Shown one piece after another: positions 12,101-27,100 of a stretch of 64,000 nucleotides of DNA (its first letter is position 1; every line of letters starts with the position of its first letter). This DNA comes from Stercorarius parasiticus. Taxonomy: Eukaryota; Chordata; Aves; Charadriiformes; Stercorariidae. Under the pieces are notes generated by a model. That model searched no databases. It was given only the letters and a program-made list of their open reading frames with translations, and was not told the DNA's origin. The translations under genes and the position numbers were made by a program. The stretch spans positions 4,604 through 68,603 of the forward strand of contig VWZL01002798.1 of NCBI GenBank assembly GCA_013396915.1. Reading direction: 5' to 3'.

Positions 12101-15100
12101 AATTGTAGTTTCCTTGTTGGACAACTATATTTGAGATGTAAATTTTTCTTTAGATAATTAGCTAGTAAAAAAAATAATCCTGATGTACTGGATTAGTGTC
12201 TTGTGCTTCTTAATGTGATGGGGCAAGAGGGTGATGAAATTGGCCTCCCTTAGAATAAACTATTCCATATTCTACAGCAGTTGTTGAACAGAGGATTAAT
12301 ATGCGGATCTATGAAGATCAAGGTTTGTACTCTACAGTCTCACAGGGACTGGAAGTACTTATCACTTGGCTCTAGGATCTGATATGCTAAGGAACAAGAT
12401 TTGCCACTTAAATAGGCAATTAGTTAGCAATTAGTTATGTAAACATAGTAGTTATCACTTACACGAAATACATAAAGGTATGTAATCTCTTCAAATTGAA
12501 ATATTAAGTTTGGCTTTGGAAAAAACAAAAGCAGCCTCAGGGTTTTTGAGAATTTGACATGCTTGTTACAAGCACAGATGCTTTTTCTGAAGCTGCTAAA
12601 TCCTTTAAAGTGTCTAGGAGACAGAGATAAAAATTGTTTCACTTGAACTTCCTTTTTATTCACAGAAAAATGATGAAAATGGGAATTGCTCCGGTGAAGG
12701 TATTGAGTTTCCAACAACTAACTTGTATGAACTGGAGAGCAGAGTTTTAACAGATCACTGGTCCATACCCTATAAGCGGGAAGAGTCTCTAGGCAAGTGC
12801 CTAATTGCATCCACCTACCTAGCGAGACTCGGTAAGTTCTCTTTCTACACATATAAAGATTATCTGTTCAAAGGATTTTGTAGACAGTATGGTGAGCAGT
12901 TATGACTTCCATATTAATCTTGTAGTTGTTTACTTAGCACCCTGCAGAATGATCACATCTCTGTGAAAGTGTTAACAGTGAACTATTCTACCCAATGCTG
13001 TAAAAAGAATGTCAGTTTCTTTTTTTTCTCTGAAGTTATTTGTTTACTTAAGCTTTTTTAAAATGGAGCACGTGTTTCTTTATGTTCTAATGATTATAGG
13101 AATTACTGGTTTTCAGAGCTGAATTACTGACTCTTTTTTTTTGTTGTGCTGGTTATTTTCCATTTGTAAAAACAAGCTGTCATCTAAATCCATGCTTGTA
13201 TAACTGGTTGTTTTTCCCCTAGCGAAATGCTTATACTGCATTAGACCCAAATTTGGCTTTCTGTATTCAGTACTTTGGCTGGGTTTAAGAGTGTTATGGA
13301 GGCATCGTGCCCAACAACTGGTATATAATAAAGAATGCAAGATAGTTATTCCATCATGCCTGATGGCAGACTAAAGGGATGTTATAATCTGTTGGATGAA
13401 TGGAAGTTGTTAGGTGGTTCTGGTTTGCTTCATTGTTTCTAACCTGTGTTAAAAGCGGGTTCTTTGATTGGGTTTTGGGTGGAGGCTGTGTAGCATCGGA
13501 AGTGATCTGAAGTTAGTGTAAGTTATATACTTTGAAGTAATAATTCTAGTGCTAATAAGGCTTAAAGAACTTGTAAAACATGGAACATTGGGAAACTTCT
13601 TACTTCTAAAAGGCAAGTTCTCTTGACTCACACCTTTTTGTCGCTGAAAAAGTATGCCAGTTATGAATGAACAGTGGCACATTTATTACTGCTGGTTTGG
13701 GTTGGTGTTCCCAAAAACTTGCAACGAACTCCCTGAGGTAATCTTAAAAAGTATTTTTTTTAAAAAATACTTTAAAAAAGCACTCTCCTTTCTGTAAAGG
13801 TCTTTCTGATTCTGATGAGAATTGCAAGAGATTTATGGACAGATGCATGCCTGAAGCATTTAAAAAGGTAAGTAGGTACAGTGGACCAATTCAATGTTTC
13901 TTTGTGGTGTTCATGGTGGAAATAGTGTTTTGTAATCCAGCCTTCAGAAAGTGTGGTAGCCACCGAGTGTTTTCTTAGATTAAAATCGTTATTTTACTAG
14001 ATTAAAATCATACATAGACTTAACATTAAAATCATTCAAAGTCCTAGTTCTGCAACTCTGGCCAACTCTAGCACATAGCTTTTTTCTTTTTTTTTTTTTC
14101 TTTCTTAAATGAAGGGCTGTATAATAATTAGTGGAACCTAAAGACAGGTTTAAAGACCCTTTGATACAGCCATTAATGGCAAGTTCAGAGTTAGATTTCC
14201 TCTAACTCTCTTCTTTCTGCTCCTTCTCTGAAGGGTTGCTAAACTCTTTCTTACCTCTTTGCATTCTGTTAAGAATTTGTCTTTCCCCTCAGTGCTTAAT
14301 GCCTGGTGTGCCTCTCTGGCTGTTCTTCTCCGGCTTATTGTGAATTTTCTCTACAGAGTTCCTGAAACCAATTTACTTCCCACTCTTCTATCCATTTTGG
14401 ATACGGCCTAATTTCTTGCCCGGTTTTTAGACCATATGCATAAAATATATACGCAACTTTTGAAGAGCTACTCAGTCCTAATCTTGAAAATACTGAGAAT
14501 ATAAGAATATTTAAGGAAGATAGAAATTTAAGGGAAAAAAATTATTTTTTTCATTTGGGTATTAAGAGTAATAACCTTACATGTAATGCTTTTAAGTCGC
14601 TTGGTATTTTTTCCATATTAAATAAACAGTGTAGATTGCTCCTCCAGAAAGATAACCTGTAGAAATCTAAGTTCAGAATGTGCTGAATTACAATATGCTG
14701 AAATTCTTGCAAGAAACTCTATTGTTTCTTAAAATGGTACAAAAAGTAATTGTATTTGAAATATTAAGCTTTTTAACTGCTTATGTACAGACAGAGCTAG
14801 CAGAAATTAAGTTTGCAGATAAAAGCTTCATGCCCTTTATCACGTTAGACCAAATTTAAAGAACGTGTTTCAGTAGGTGGGAAAGCAGTGTTAAATACCT
14901 CTCTCCTCATGGTACATGTTCTTTGTTTTCCAATAGAAACTGCTCAAAAAGTGTGAATTGGTAAATGGTTATTAGAGCTGAATCAGTGTAGCTTTGTGGC
15001 ACGCCTACTTGAAGATTTAATAGTCGTGGGCTCAATCTGCAAACTAATTAATTTCATATTAGTTGCTCTTTGCAAAGGTTACAGTCTTTACTAGTGCGTG

Positions 15101-18100
15101 GAAATGGAAAACAGTTGGCTTTGCTACATTTTATTTTCTGTCATAAACTGTGATTTAAGGTGTTCTTCAATGAAATTACAAATTTAATTAACTCTTAAGC
15201 CATCAGTGCAGGAAGAGCATCTGAAAACCATGCCAGACAGGGGCAGACAGCACACTCTAAGGAAGCATTCGCTCTGAAAACAGTCTCAGGGGTTGATACA
15301 TTTCTCTTGTTTTGTGATTGTGCTCAAACTTANATCCAGTGCTGTTCACAAATGGGGAACTGAAATCCATGAAGGAATATACAACATGCTTATGCTGCTA
15401 GTGGACCTGGTTGCAGAAAGAGTCAAACAAGACCCTATTCCTGTGGGCCTGCTTGGTGTACTTACAATGGTATTTGACTCTTTGATGCAGTTTCTAATAT
15501 TTGGGTATTTGTCATTTCATATTTATGCTACTGCTGCTTTTTCTAACTATTTAAGTTGTAAAATATTGTCTTACAATCTGCAGCCATTGCTTCCTGCAGA
15601 TTTTTAACATCCAGTAGGTAATTGATAAAGGGGCAAGTGCTTTTCAAAGCTTTTGAAAACTAGCGCGCTCAAAAAACCAAAAAATATCTGCTGTCACTTC
15701 ATTTATTTTTTAAAACTGGTACTTTGAGTTCATCTCCCCCTTTTTACGGATATCTGGCTCCCATGGGTATTGAATATTGTCAATACAGAATGGCAGCTTC
15801 AGAATGCTTTATACAGCGAGAACTGAGAGGCAGGAGCAGGGGTCTTCTGTTAAACTTTGTTCTTTTGCTAAATCTTTAACTGTCAAGTGCTCAGCTGAAA
15901 AAGTCAGACGTTATCAAGATAAGCTTTGAGACTGGCATAAGCCATGTTGTTCATTGCCATGGGCTTTTCTTTCAAGGCATTTAACCCTGACAATGAGTAT
16001 CATTTCAAGAATCGAATGAAGGTATGCCAGAGAAACTGGGCAGAAGTCTTCGGGGAGGGGAACATGCATGCTGTCTCGCCCATATCCACTTTTCAGAAGG
16101 TGAGCATGGCCATGCCCGAAAACCTATTTTTAGGGTAGATGTGTTTGTTTCAGAAAACATTGTTTGATTCGTAGGTATTTGTAACTTGAGGAAGTTTAAA
16201 TGTGTCACCAAGAATTACAGCAAATAGATCTTCAGTATTTGTTTTTCTGTGTGTTTGGCTATTGAGTGTGAAATGACCAGGATAAGTCAAAGTGTACAAT
16301 TCTAGCAGAGAATTCATACTTTTCTGACAGACAAGGACAGGATATCTTCAAGTCAGACACGCTGGCAAGGAGGCAGTTTCTGAGGTTTGCGTTGTCTTGT
16401 CGCAGTTGTTCCAGATGGGTGGGCCTAAAAAAGGAGCCTTGGTGGTGTTGATCTCTCCTTCAGGAAACAAGTTTGTGGCAGTAGAAAGAAAATTCGATGT
16501 CTGCTGCTTTGGTAAAGGTTCTTTAGTAACGTTCCACGCTGCTAATGTGCTATAAATATAGTTGCTTGTGAGTCAGCAGCCACAGTGCGTACTGTTGCCA
16601 CAGCACATGGTCAGTGATGTCAAGCAGAGTCCAAAAAAGGATTATGCTAATGAGAACCTCCCAGAGCTTGGTAAAGGAGCTGTTACAAACACCTTGCTGT
16701 TTTCTTTGAAATAACAGTGCATGCATTTGGGGTGTGGGTTAATGGGCTGAATGTGTCTGTCCAGATCTCTGTTTCAGAAGATGAACATTTAGCATTGATT
16801 GTTGCAGCTACTAATTTGTTAATATTTTAATTGTTCAAGGAACCTCATGGGTGGCTGGTGGATCTGGTAAACAGGGTAGGTAAATGTAAACCAAGCAGAA
16901 TTGTTATTTGTCATTTGAATTCCCTGGGCTTCAGAGATAATTTCTTCTCCTCCCCCTCCCCCCAGTTTGTTTTTCCACTCTTCACTTTTGTGACAACCAC
17001 AAAGAAAATAGTTTCAGATTTTAATCCTGACTACGTGTAGAGAAGGGGCCTTGCTAAATAAATCTTACTGAGTTGCTGCCCTTCTCCCTTGAGCACCTTT
17101 ACCCAAACATCATAGCTATGACTAGAGGAAGTCAAGAGCTCAGCTTAGGCTGCAGTGCTGTTTCCCAGTCAAACATGCTAGGCTCTTGCTATATGTTGAC
17201 CTAGCTTTCTTCCCTATATCCATTTTTACCTAACAGAGAGTTTCTAGCTTGATGTTTAAACTGGTACCAGGTATATTTGCATTCCCCACTGTGCCCCTGA
17301 ATTCCCATGAAAACATGAAGTTTAACGTTGAATGTGGTGTTCCACGGTAAAGAATACTTGTTGGCATCCCAGCAACTCTAAAGGAGTATTTTCTATAATA
17401 ACTTATTTAAAAGATAAAATATTGTAGTTCACTAACATAATACTGATTATTTTATTTCAGTTTGCAGAGTTGGGTGGATTTTCAGCAATTCAGTCCAAAC
17501 TCAATTCAGAAGATATTGAACTTGGGGTAAGCTCATCCAGTGTCACGGGAGTTCTCCCTTTCCATTACACACTTCATGTAGAACCAGTAGCGTCCCTTTT
17601 GGCAGTGCTCTTACCTTTGCTTTGGTACCAGAGCAACATTCCCACAGGGCCCTGGAGAAGTGCTGTCAGACTGGAGGTCAAATGAGGTTGTGAATAGAAT
17701 CCTGACTCAAAAGCTTTTGAGACATCACAGAAAAGAGGAAGCGTTAGTGTGCTTTTCTGGCTAACATTCAGCCTTCCAGTTAGATATCAATCCAGTCTAG
17801 TTTGACTGTAAATTCACAAGTATGTCCCTGGTTTTCTGTTTACTTCAGCTGTGGCTGCATTTAGCTGCAAGTGAATTGACTTCTATCATTTATTATAGAA
17901 ACCATTGTTTAAGAAACAAAAAATCCTTAGGAAAACAGACACTGTCTAATCCTAAGCAACTTTTCAAGAGCTTTGTCTAAAAACTGACTTATTCAACAGT
18001 TCTAAACTATTTTTGGTGACAAAGCCTAACTTGTTTAGTTTTAGCTTCCTAAGCTATATCCAGGAGACTTCATAATCTTCCAAGGTTTGAAGAACGAGGA

Positions 18101-21100
18101 GGCTAAAGGAAAACTATGTAATTTACAATCTTGTCCCTCAATATAAAATCAGTCTGCTTTCAGTGAAATGCCATTTGGAGATAATTCAACTTTTCTTGGA
18201 GTTTTGATATTTGCTGCTTTATAAAGAGATAGGTTCATGTGCGAGCATGACAGAAGAATAAGGAAACTCGATGTAAATCCTGATACTGCAATAGAAATTT
18301 TTGCTTTCTTTAATGAGTAATAACTGCTTGTTTAGAAAGGAAGTCTGGTTCAGCATCACTTAATTTAGGCCTTTGATTGCAGTGGTGCACACTCAATTTC
18401 ACAATTCTTGGTCCAGTATGAGAAGAAACCAATTTTGGTATTATTTATTGGCAAACAAAAGTTTTTATACATTTAATTTCTTGATGATAGATATCACTTG
18501 AAAATCATAGAAAAGCCTGCATATATAAGCCCAAATATAGTTTGGGTAGTATAGGTATATAGTGTGAGTATAAAGTAAAAATAATAAAAAAAGTCATGCA
18601 TTGAAGAGATCTTGACATGTATATGAGACATTTACAAAGCTTTCTCCCACTTAATGCTTTGGGGAAGGAATTTACCATATGGCTTTAACCTCAAGTCTTG
18701 CATTCACACTTCTCATTTCTGTAGAAAGCAACCAAAATGTGATGTGTCTGTTTACTTCTGTGACTGAAACGGGATTAGACAGAGAAGACTGAACAGAATG
18801 ATTAGAGGACCAAGATTAGTGAAAACTGGGAAGGCATTTTTTTATTTCAGGCAAAAATATATAACACGTACTGTATGCCGTAGAGTAAATCTCTTTCCTG
18901 AATCATGCGTTGTTGTAAAGGAGTTGCACAACGAAATCAATTTGTAGCAAATGACTGGAAATTATCATATGAGATAAATAATAAATACCTTCATTTTGCC
19001 TTTTAAGATGTAGAATGCTAGCTCTGAAAAGATCTCTTACATGTACACCTAAATATTTGCTGTATTTCTTTCAGGCAATCTCTGCATTAGTTCAACCATT
19101 TGGAGTTTGTGCAGAATATCTTAACTCTTCCGTAGTACAGGTAAAACGCCTTTCTTATAAGTTCTTTTTAACAAATAGAAAAGCCGTGAAACATGATTGT
19201 AGTAGTTTGCTCAAATTTAGATGGAGTCCTCTGTGTTAAAGTAGATCTTGGGCAGTATGGTATCAGAAAGACAACTACATGAGAACCTGTTCTTTTTACT
19301 GTAGGAATTTGAAAAACCAGAGGACTGAAAATTAGTTTACAACTGTCTTGGTGTGAAACTGGTGACTAATTCGAAAAGCCTTCAAAAGTCACTTTGCATA
19401 AAGTACAAGAATCATTTTGAGCATCCTGAGGGTGATGGATAGAGGGCTCAGGCAATGTTCGGATTCATTTTCTAAGCACAGTGATCTGTAGTCATTTGTC
19501 TACATCTGCAACAGTGAGAAGCTTTGCTGCTACCATTAGTAAGCTTCATCAGTCTAAAGCATGCGGGAAAAGAATATATCTTGATGGACAGATTTTGTTT
19601 TAAGTTGAGCTTTCTGACTGAGGTCAAGCACATGGATATGAGAGTTTACACTGGAAAGAAATTGTGATACAGAAAAAAAAATTCAGCATGTCATATTTGT
19701 ACATGCAAATATACCCCAGGCTTCACACCTACACTCACTAACAAAAACTATTGATTTAATAAGTGACTGAAAGTCTTTATTTGAAATGGAGGTAGTTTAG
19801 AAGCCACTGGGAGTCAGAGAGGGATATGCATCTAATAAGGGATGCTTTTTGAACGATGTCTTTCTTTTTTGGAAAAAAAAAAGCCTTTATTATGGTGGTC
19901 TGAAATGGCTTCTTGCTCTCATTGCTTCTTTGCATGGATGTACATAGCAGGATCGTTTTATGCAAGTTGTAGGTGTTGCTTTATGTCTAAGATAATTGTG
20001 AGCTTTCAGCTATGTATTTCACTTTGCTGCAGCCAGATCTTCTGAGTAATGTACTTGATTTCAGGAAACATAAAATGATTGTCATGCCTTTTCTCGCATT
20101 CTTTAGCCCATGCTGGATCCAATCATTCATAAAATGATTAAATATGTACAGAATGTGGAAGAGAAGGACTTGAAAGACAAGGTAATGTTTTATATATTAA
20201 ATATTTAGGAAGAACTTACTGTGTGTCTTGGAAATGCTGGCAATGTAGACTTGAACAATAGCTTTATTTTCACTGGCAAAAATCCAGCCTGTTCTGAATT
20301 CTGACTGAATGACATAGTATAAAATACATTTACCTAATTCCATTCAGTACCCTTTTCAGTAAATATCTGATGTCATGACAGTTTTTTAAATATTTTGCTA
20401 CTGTTGCTATCAAATATGGCTTTGCTGGTCCCCTTCTGAAGTGTACAGAATGCTCACTTCTCTGACTTGAAGGTGCTTACTATCTGCAGTCTGTTAAATT
20501 CTTCTAACTTGTGTACATACAACAGTTGCATTAGCTGTTTGCTTCTGAGAATTTGGTAAGTGTTGATAAAATGTCCGTGTTTAACTTGTGACTGCTTCCT
20601 GTGTTACCCAGAATTTGGCATTCAGTTCTATTAAATTTTTGAGTGTTGACTTTTTACTGAGACTTAAATTGTTAATTGTGAACTGGAAAGTATGCATAGT
20701 TTGTGTAACTACAGAGGACCAATTTAGCGTACCAAACCTGTAGCAGGAGAGTCTACTTTAACCAAAAGTTTTGTCGTCTTAGAATTTATAGTGTACAAGT
20801 AGTACTTTCAGATGTACATGGTGCTGCGTTTCATAGATAAAACACTCCGTATTGGGTCACTAAACCTACTCTTTGTGAATCACTGAAGCCTTAAACCGAA
20901 TAGCAACACTTCTATTTGTCCCTTTTTTTGTGTGTTTTGTTTTAAACAGAGACTAGTCAGTATCCCTGAACTCTTGTCTGGTATCAAACTGCTGTGCATG
21001 CGCTTCCAACCTGATTTGGTAACTGCGGTAGATGACTTACGGCTGGACATTCTATTGCGCATGTTAAAATCTCCTCACTTCAGTGCAAAAATGAATTCCC

Positions 21101-24100
21101 TCAAAGAAGTAGGTTTGCTTTTCGTGTGTACGTGTGCATGTGCATAGGTGCGATGGGTTGTTTGTAAGTCATTGAAACCACAACCTTAAAAAAGAGATGG
21201 TGCAGTATTTCCTGACAAAGTATGTTGCCTTAGCAAAAGCTTAGTTTGTAATAAATACCAAAACAAGTTACTATGACAAGAGTTGTTTGTAACATTAGTA
21301 GCCACTGCAAGGACCGTGGCCTCCCAATTAGAAAACAACTAGGCATAGCTTGAACCTTTTCTAAGAACTGCAATTTCAGATTGATTTATAAGCAGTGGTC
21401 TGTCCTCTTCATTGAATAGTCACTCTGAGATAACCCTGATAATTCAGAGCATCCTATGGGATATCCCTTTTCTTTCCTCTCATTGAGAGAAAAGGGGAAA
21501 AAAAACCCAAACAGGACTTAATCGTAGATTGATGTCTCGGTCCAGTTAGATCATTACACTATATAATTGTATTTTTTTTTATTTTGGTTGTACGTGGACA
21601 CTGTAGTGGCACCTAGGAGCTGAAGTTTATGGACCAGGGCTCTTTATGCTAGAATTTTATATCTAAGTAGAAGAAAACAGTTTATTTGTCATGGGAGTTG
21701 TGTTTTAAGTATAGAGTTGTTCATTCATCTCTTCCTGCCAGAACCTGTACAATTTCAGTGTCCCAAAAAAAGGCATTTTTTTAGTATGCAGACATTGTAA
21801 GGTGTTTTAGAGTACCTCTTTTGTGCTTTCTGCTTCTTCTATTTATGGAAAAATTGAGGTGTTAAACCTCATTGTTGTTTGGTTCTTAACCATAAATGCC
21901 ATGTATCCTTGGTGAAGTTATAAAAGTGCGACTTTTGAAGGCTTTAGCAGAAATGTACTCTTCCTCCCCAGAGTGAGGAGCCTGTATCAGTTCTGTATTG
22001 GATAAAAAATAGGACACTGATTTGAGTGTAACAAGCAGAAGCCTGAGATAACCTACTTCTGGTATATATGTAGAAATATACCTGGCAGCACAGACCAGCT
22101 TTTTTGTGTCACAGTGGGAATAAGAATCTACTGCATCAGTGACTGATGACAGGGAGGCGTTTCTGGTTAGAAATTTGCCTTTAAACACATTGTTAAAAAA
22201 CAAAAAAACAAACAAAAACCAAAAGCCCACCAAACAAACAAAAAAAACCCAAACCACCAAAACAACAACAAAAAAAACCCCAAACACCTCCTGTGCTCAT
22301 AGTAATTCAGGATTCGCACTTAAGCTTCACAGTAAGCCTTTTGAATAGATTTCATTGTGTGCATGTATAATGCATGTGGGAATCATTGTTAGAATCTCAC
22401 ATTTTGCAATTTCTAGGTAACAAAATTAATAGAAGACAGTACTGTATCCAAGTCGGTGAAGAATGCAATAGATACAGACAGGTTACTAAATTGGCTAGTA
22501 GAAAATTCTGTCCTGTCAATTGCTCTAGAAGGTAAGCACTTCCACAAATACTCCTGTCATGCGCTTTGAATGTCTTTAAATTAAAAATTTTATCTGTCCT
22601 TTTCAATACATTTTAATGGAACGCTATTATAAGGGAGTTCAAGGGGTTTATGGTCTTCAAAAGAGAGTAAGGAAAACCCTGCAAATTCTGCTGCTATCAT
22701 CTAGTCCTGTATTTGACATCTGTGCAGACGTCTTCTGCCGTACCGGGGGTTTTTACTCTCAGTTTATCTTTGTATATTCTTAGCCCCTAGAAAAGAGAGA
22801 AAAGAGGTTTTGGGTTTTTTTCCAAGTAGTAAGACCCTATAGATATGAACTGCTCTCAGCTGTATGAAGTGAAACAAAATAAAATTGGCAGGAGCCTTTT
22901 CTTTTTCTTTGAACTGATAGACTTGTCTGTAACAGTAAAGAAAGAATTTTCAAATGAAGATAACTGTTCTTACTCCTTTTAAGAGAGCTTGTTCATTCTT
23001 ATGCGTTTAATGTATCTAATAATGTTTTAAATATTAATTTAGTTGCCTTTGTTTCATAGGTAATATAGACCAAGCGCAATACTGTGATCGTATAAAGGGA
23101 ATTATTGAACTGCTGGGCAGTAAATTATCTTTAGACGAGCTCACTAAAATTTGGAGAATTCAGGTAAGCAACCAGGACCAGGCAGGTGCTTTTAGACTGT
23201 CTTACAAAAGCAGACGTTCTAGTGGTGGGATCTTTCAGTTTATAATATAGGCATCTCTTTATTGCAAAGTGGAGGTGTTGAGATTTTAACAGTATAATTA
23301 ATGCGAAGGCTTTCTACTACTACTTCCTTTACTATTTTAAATCAAGTGTTCTGGCAATTTCTTGTAACACAGCTGTTAAATCTTATGATGCAGTTCAGTT
23401 CTTTGCAATAAGTGTTAAGGGGCTGCAAAAATATTTTACTTGGAATAAGAAGTTGTCGGTCTGAAATAGGTAATAGAGTGTTTGTCTAGACCAAAGGCCA
23501 TGCCTAAGGATATTAATTTTCATGGCTGGAGGTATAAATTTGAATGCAGCTCACAGTGTGACTTTAGAGAGAGTGGGCTCAAGTTGTATGAATTCCCATT
23601 TAACTTCCGGTACATACATATAATTGAATGACAAGCCGTCTTTTCACGTTCACTTTATGTATATTCAGCTTATTGCTGTGTAGGAAAGGTTTGACTGCCT
23701 AATGCAAATGACATGTGGAAATTTTGACCAGAAACCTAATCTTCCACTGCAGGAAATCGTTTTCTTCTCTGTCAAAATGTTGAAATTTTAGACTAAACTC
23801 ATTGGACGCTGTCAGCTCTGCAGTATGTGCAGGCATGGTAGCAAGTCTTGCATGCTTAGTAGAGCTGAAGTATGATTCTAGCTTGCTCACTTTTATTCTT
23901 TAATAAAATGCAATATTTCCTCCCATCTTCTGGCTGCTGTTACCATGGTGCTCCCATCAGTGTGGGAGGAGATTTTGTATTGCTCACTTCTGAGTAAAGC
24001 CTTAAAGAGTGTCAGAGATGGAGCACCACACACGTGAATGTCACCAAGCAGTACAAGTGTTGATGTTTGTATTGCAAATCCTGAAGCTGCTGTAATAATG

Positions 24101-27100
24101 GCAGACTAACTTGTTCTTCCCTGCTTTAGAATTACTTCTAAAGATCTCTCTGCCAGTAAAATGAGAAGCAGAGACAGTTATTCTTACCTTGAGTTTCTAA
24201 CATGTCAAAGGCTGATACTCTTTCTCATTAGTGTGAATAGTAGGATAATGCTTACGTAAAAGTTATTCTCTATCCCATTTGGGATAAAGACCTACCTTCA
24301 TGTGTTGTCCTTCTTCTTTTCAGTCAGGACAATCCTCCACTGTGATTGAAAACATACATACCATTATTGCTGCAGCTGCTGTGAAGTTTAGCTCAGATCA
24401 GCTCAATCATTTATTTGTCCTAATCCAAAAGGTAAGTTTTCACATGAATTTACATTCCTTAGGAAGAGAATTGATGAGATGTACATGTGCATTCAGCCTA
24501 CCAAAAGGCAAATGCCTTGAATGCATTTATATTTTCTCTATAAAAATATAAATATAAAATTGGCTATAAAATAACAAATGTAGCATAGGAGTGGTGGGGT
24601 TTCTTTTTTTTGTTAACCCAAAAGCCTGATCTGCTACTGGTCCTCCTGATTGACTTAGATTTTAAGTACATTATGTGGGCAGTGTTAAGGTGCTTTAAAA
24701 GTGAGATTTTTATTATTATATTTAATCTCTTCTAGCTTATATTTGAAAAAGAGTTGAGCAAATTAGCACTGTAACTCCAGCAACAAAAATAAGGAAATAT
24801 GCATTGTGGAAACATACGTGTTTGTATTTTGATTTTTCCTGCAGTAAAACAATTATAGGTTGTATTTTTGTGTACACTTGAGACTTAACAGACTGACAGT
24901 GCTTGCTGCTGTAATGGTGAATGTTATTTCTTTGTCACGCAGAGCTGGGAGACAGAGAGTGATAGAGTGCGACAGAAGCTGTTGAGCCTAATAGGGCGCA
25001 TTGGTCGAGAAGCACGAGTGGAGACAACCACTGGGAAGGCATGTGAATGCAAAATAAAATCTCTTTTTTTGGTTGTTGCTTTATTAAACGTAGAGTTGCT
25101 CGTCTCTGTACTTCCTAGGTCCTAACTAATCTTGCACTGCTTTCTCTAGGTGCTGGAGGTACTCTGGGAGCTGGCTCATCTTCCAACATTACCGTGTAGT
25201 CTTATTCAGCAGGCCTTGGAGGAACATCTGACAATTCTCAGTGATGCCTATGCAGTGAAAGAGGCAATCAAAAGAAGCTACATCATCAAATGCATAGAGG
25301 ATATTAAGAGGGTTGGTTTATTATTTTATCTTCTCCAAAATAAAATGTTATCTAGCCTTGATGTTGCCCTTTCTTTCAAGATGCACAAACTGTGTGTCCC
25401 ATCTGTAAGTTCTTACCTTGGGGAGTCCACAAGAGGGGTAGGCTTTGTGTGAGCCATTTGTTGACCATGAGACTCATAGTAAGTCTCTTGCCTTTGTTTT
25501 AAGCAAATTTTCAGCACAAGGAGTGATCAGTTTATGGGAAACTACCAGGATGGGCCCAAGGTTAGAATTTGCAAATGGAACCACTATGAAGGTATGTCAG
25601 TGTTTTAACTGTCCCTTTCATGTGAAAGCCTAGATTAGTTTTCTTTGAGTTAAGCATGTGTTCTGGCATGGCCATTAAGTCTCAAAATGCAAATTGATAT
25701 TTAAATTGTGGTAGTTTTGTATTTTAATGAAATACTTAAACTCTTGTAATCTAACATGAAGAAGCCATTCCTGCAGCTGCCTGTGCTAAGGTGTTCCTGG
25801 CAGCACCAGAGAAGTGCATGGCTTAAAAGACTGCATATACTCTATCCTGCACTGTTCACATAGCAGGCAGTTTTTCTTGAGGTCTGCAGGAATGCTCCTG
25901 TTTTCTTTTTTTCAGTCTGAAGTATACCCGTAGATAAAGAAAAAGGCTTGTACTTTTTTCATTCATCTATTTCATGGTAAATTAAGTTTTGTCTGTTTGC
26001 AGCACCTGTTGAGGATTTTAATTGTTTAGGAGGCATAACGTGTTGCTTCTTGATATTGATCACACTTTTTGTGTGTGTGTGTGTGTGTGTGTTTATGAGT
26101 ACGGATTTCAAACTGTGTTCTCAATCTCTGTAAAACTTGCAGTCTTTTCTTTTGGATCTTCTCCCATCCTTTCCTTTTCTTGCATTCTTTTTAATTACAT
26201 TCTGGCAAGGGCCTTAGCAGAGGTGCTGCAGTGCGGAATACTAAAGGAAAGCTGTCATTGTAGGCTGGAAGGGATTGGGGTAACCATACAGCAGATGTTT
26301 TAAAAATACATCATTTTCTTATTTCCCTTCATTAGGGGAAATGAAGACATAAACTGGGAGGGGATGTAATATTAAGGCAGTATTCTCAGATACATGAGGG
26401 AGTCTTCAGTAGGGAGCTCTGTTACGGGCAGGTTACTTTAATCTCTTTAAGTGGGTAGGTGGTATTGGTTGTTGTCAGTATTTAAACCAGACATCGCTTC
26501 TCTGAACAAGCAACCTCAGTACTGGTTTGTGTGGTCAAACTTTACAGAAAATGAAGCCTCCCAGAAAAGTGATGAGCAGTTCTAACAATGAGGTAGGAGG
26601 GTTATTCTTTGTAGGTTCTCTTTCAAAATGCAGCTTAAGTATCCTTTGCTTCCTATCAGAGGGCTCCTTGCAGCACCAATCAGAAATTTCTTCTTATCTC
26701 TTAACCCTCATAGTATTTCAGGTTCGTTCTTCTGTTATTCTTGCTTTAGCAATAAGTAACATTGTTTGACTGGATTTGCCCTTTGATGCCCTAACAGGCC
26801 TGCTTATCTCCTGTAATTGAGGATGGTGGTGGTTATCATCTCTCCCTGGTGCAACTGAGTTCTTTTTGTCTACTTAATTTGCATGTTCTCTAGCAGGGAG
26901 GTGGTACTTTGGGCTTAATAATTAAGGATAGCAAAATGGCATATGTGTGTGTCAAAGGACTTCTAGTAGAAAGCTAAGAAGGGCACCTTGAACATATTTG
27001 GAAAGGGACCAGGAACAAGTAACTGAAGCCTTCAGAGCTATTAGTTGTTTTCAAACAGCAGTGTTAATAGAAATCATTAGGCTTCTAGAAGTCTAAGAGG

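Noticed and set aside
13868..15334. Reading the N at 15333 as G and using a later exon 3 donor (gtacag) to match phase
   Set aside because: It would bypass the strong gtaagt donor and replace the conserved Leu-Leu-Thr with unrelated residues. A collapsed gap is simpler.
21886..22287. 133-codon open frame on the minus strand
   Set aside because: Much of it translates the A/C-rich low-complexity tract into a Phe/Val/Leu-rich peptide. No coding character.
25508..25560. Exon-like segment after ttttcag and before gttaga in the exon 15-17 interval
   Set aside because: An in-frame TGA appears at the fourth codon in the required phase, and the donor is weak.
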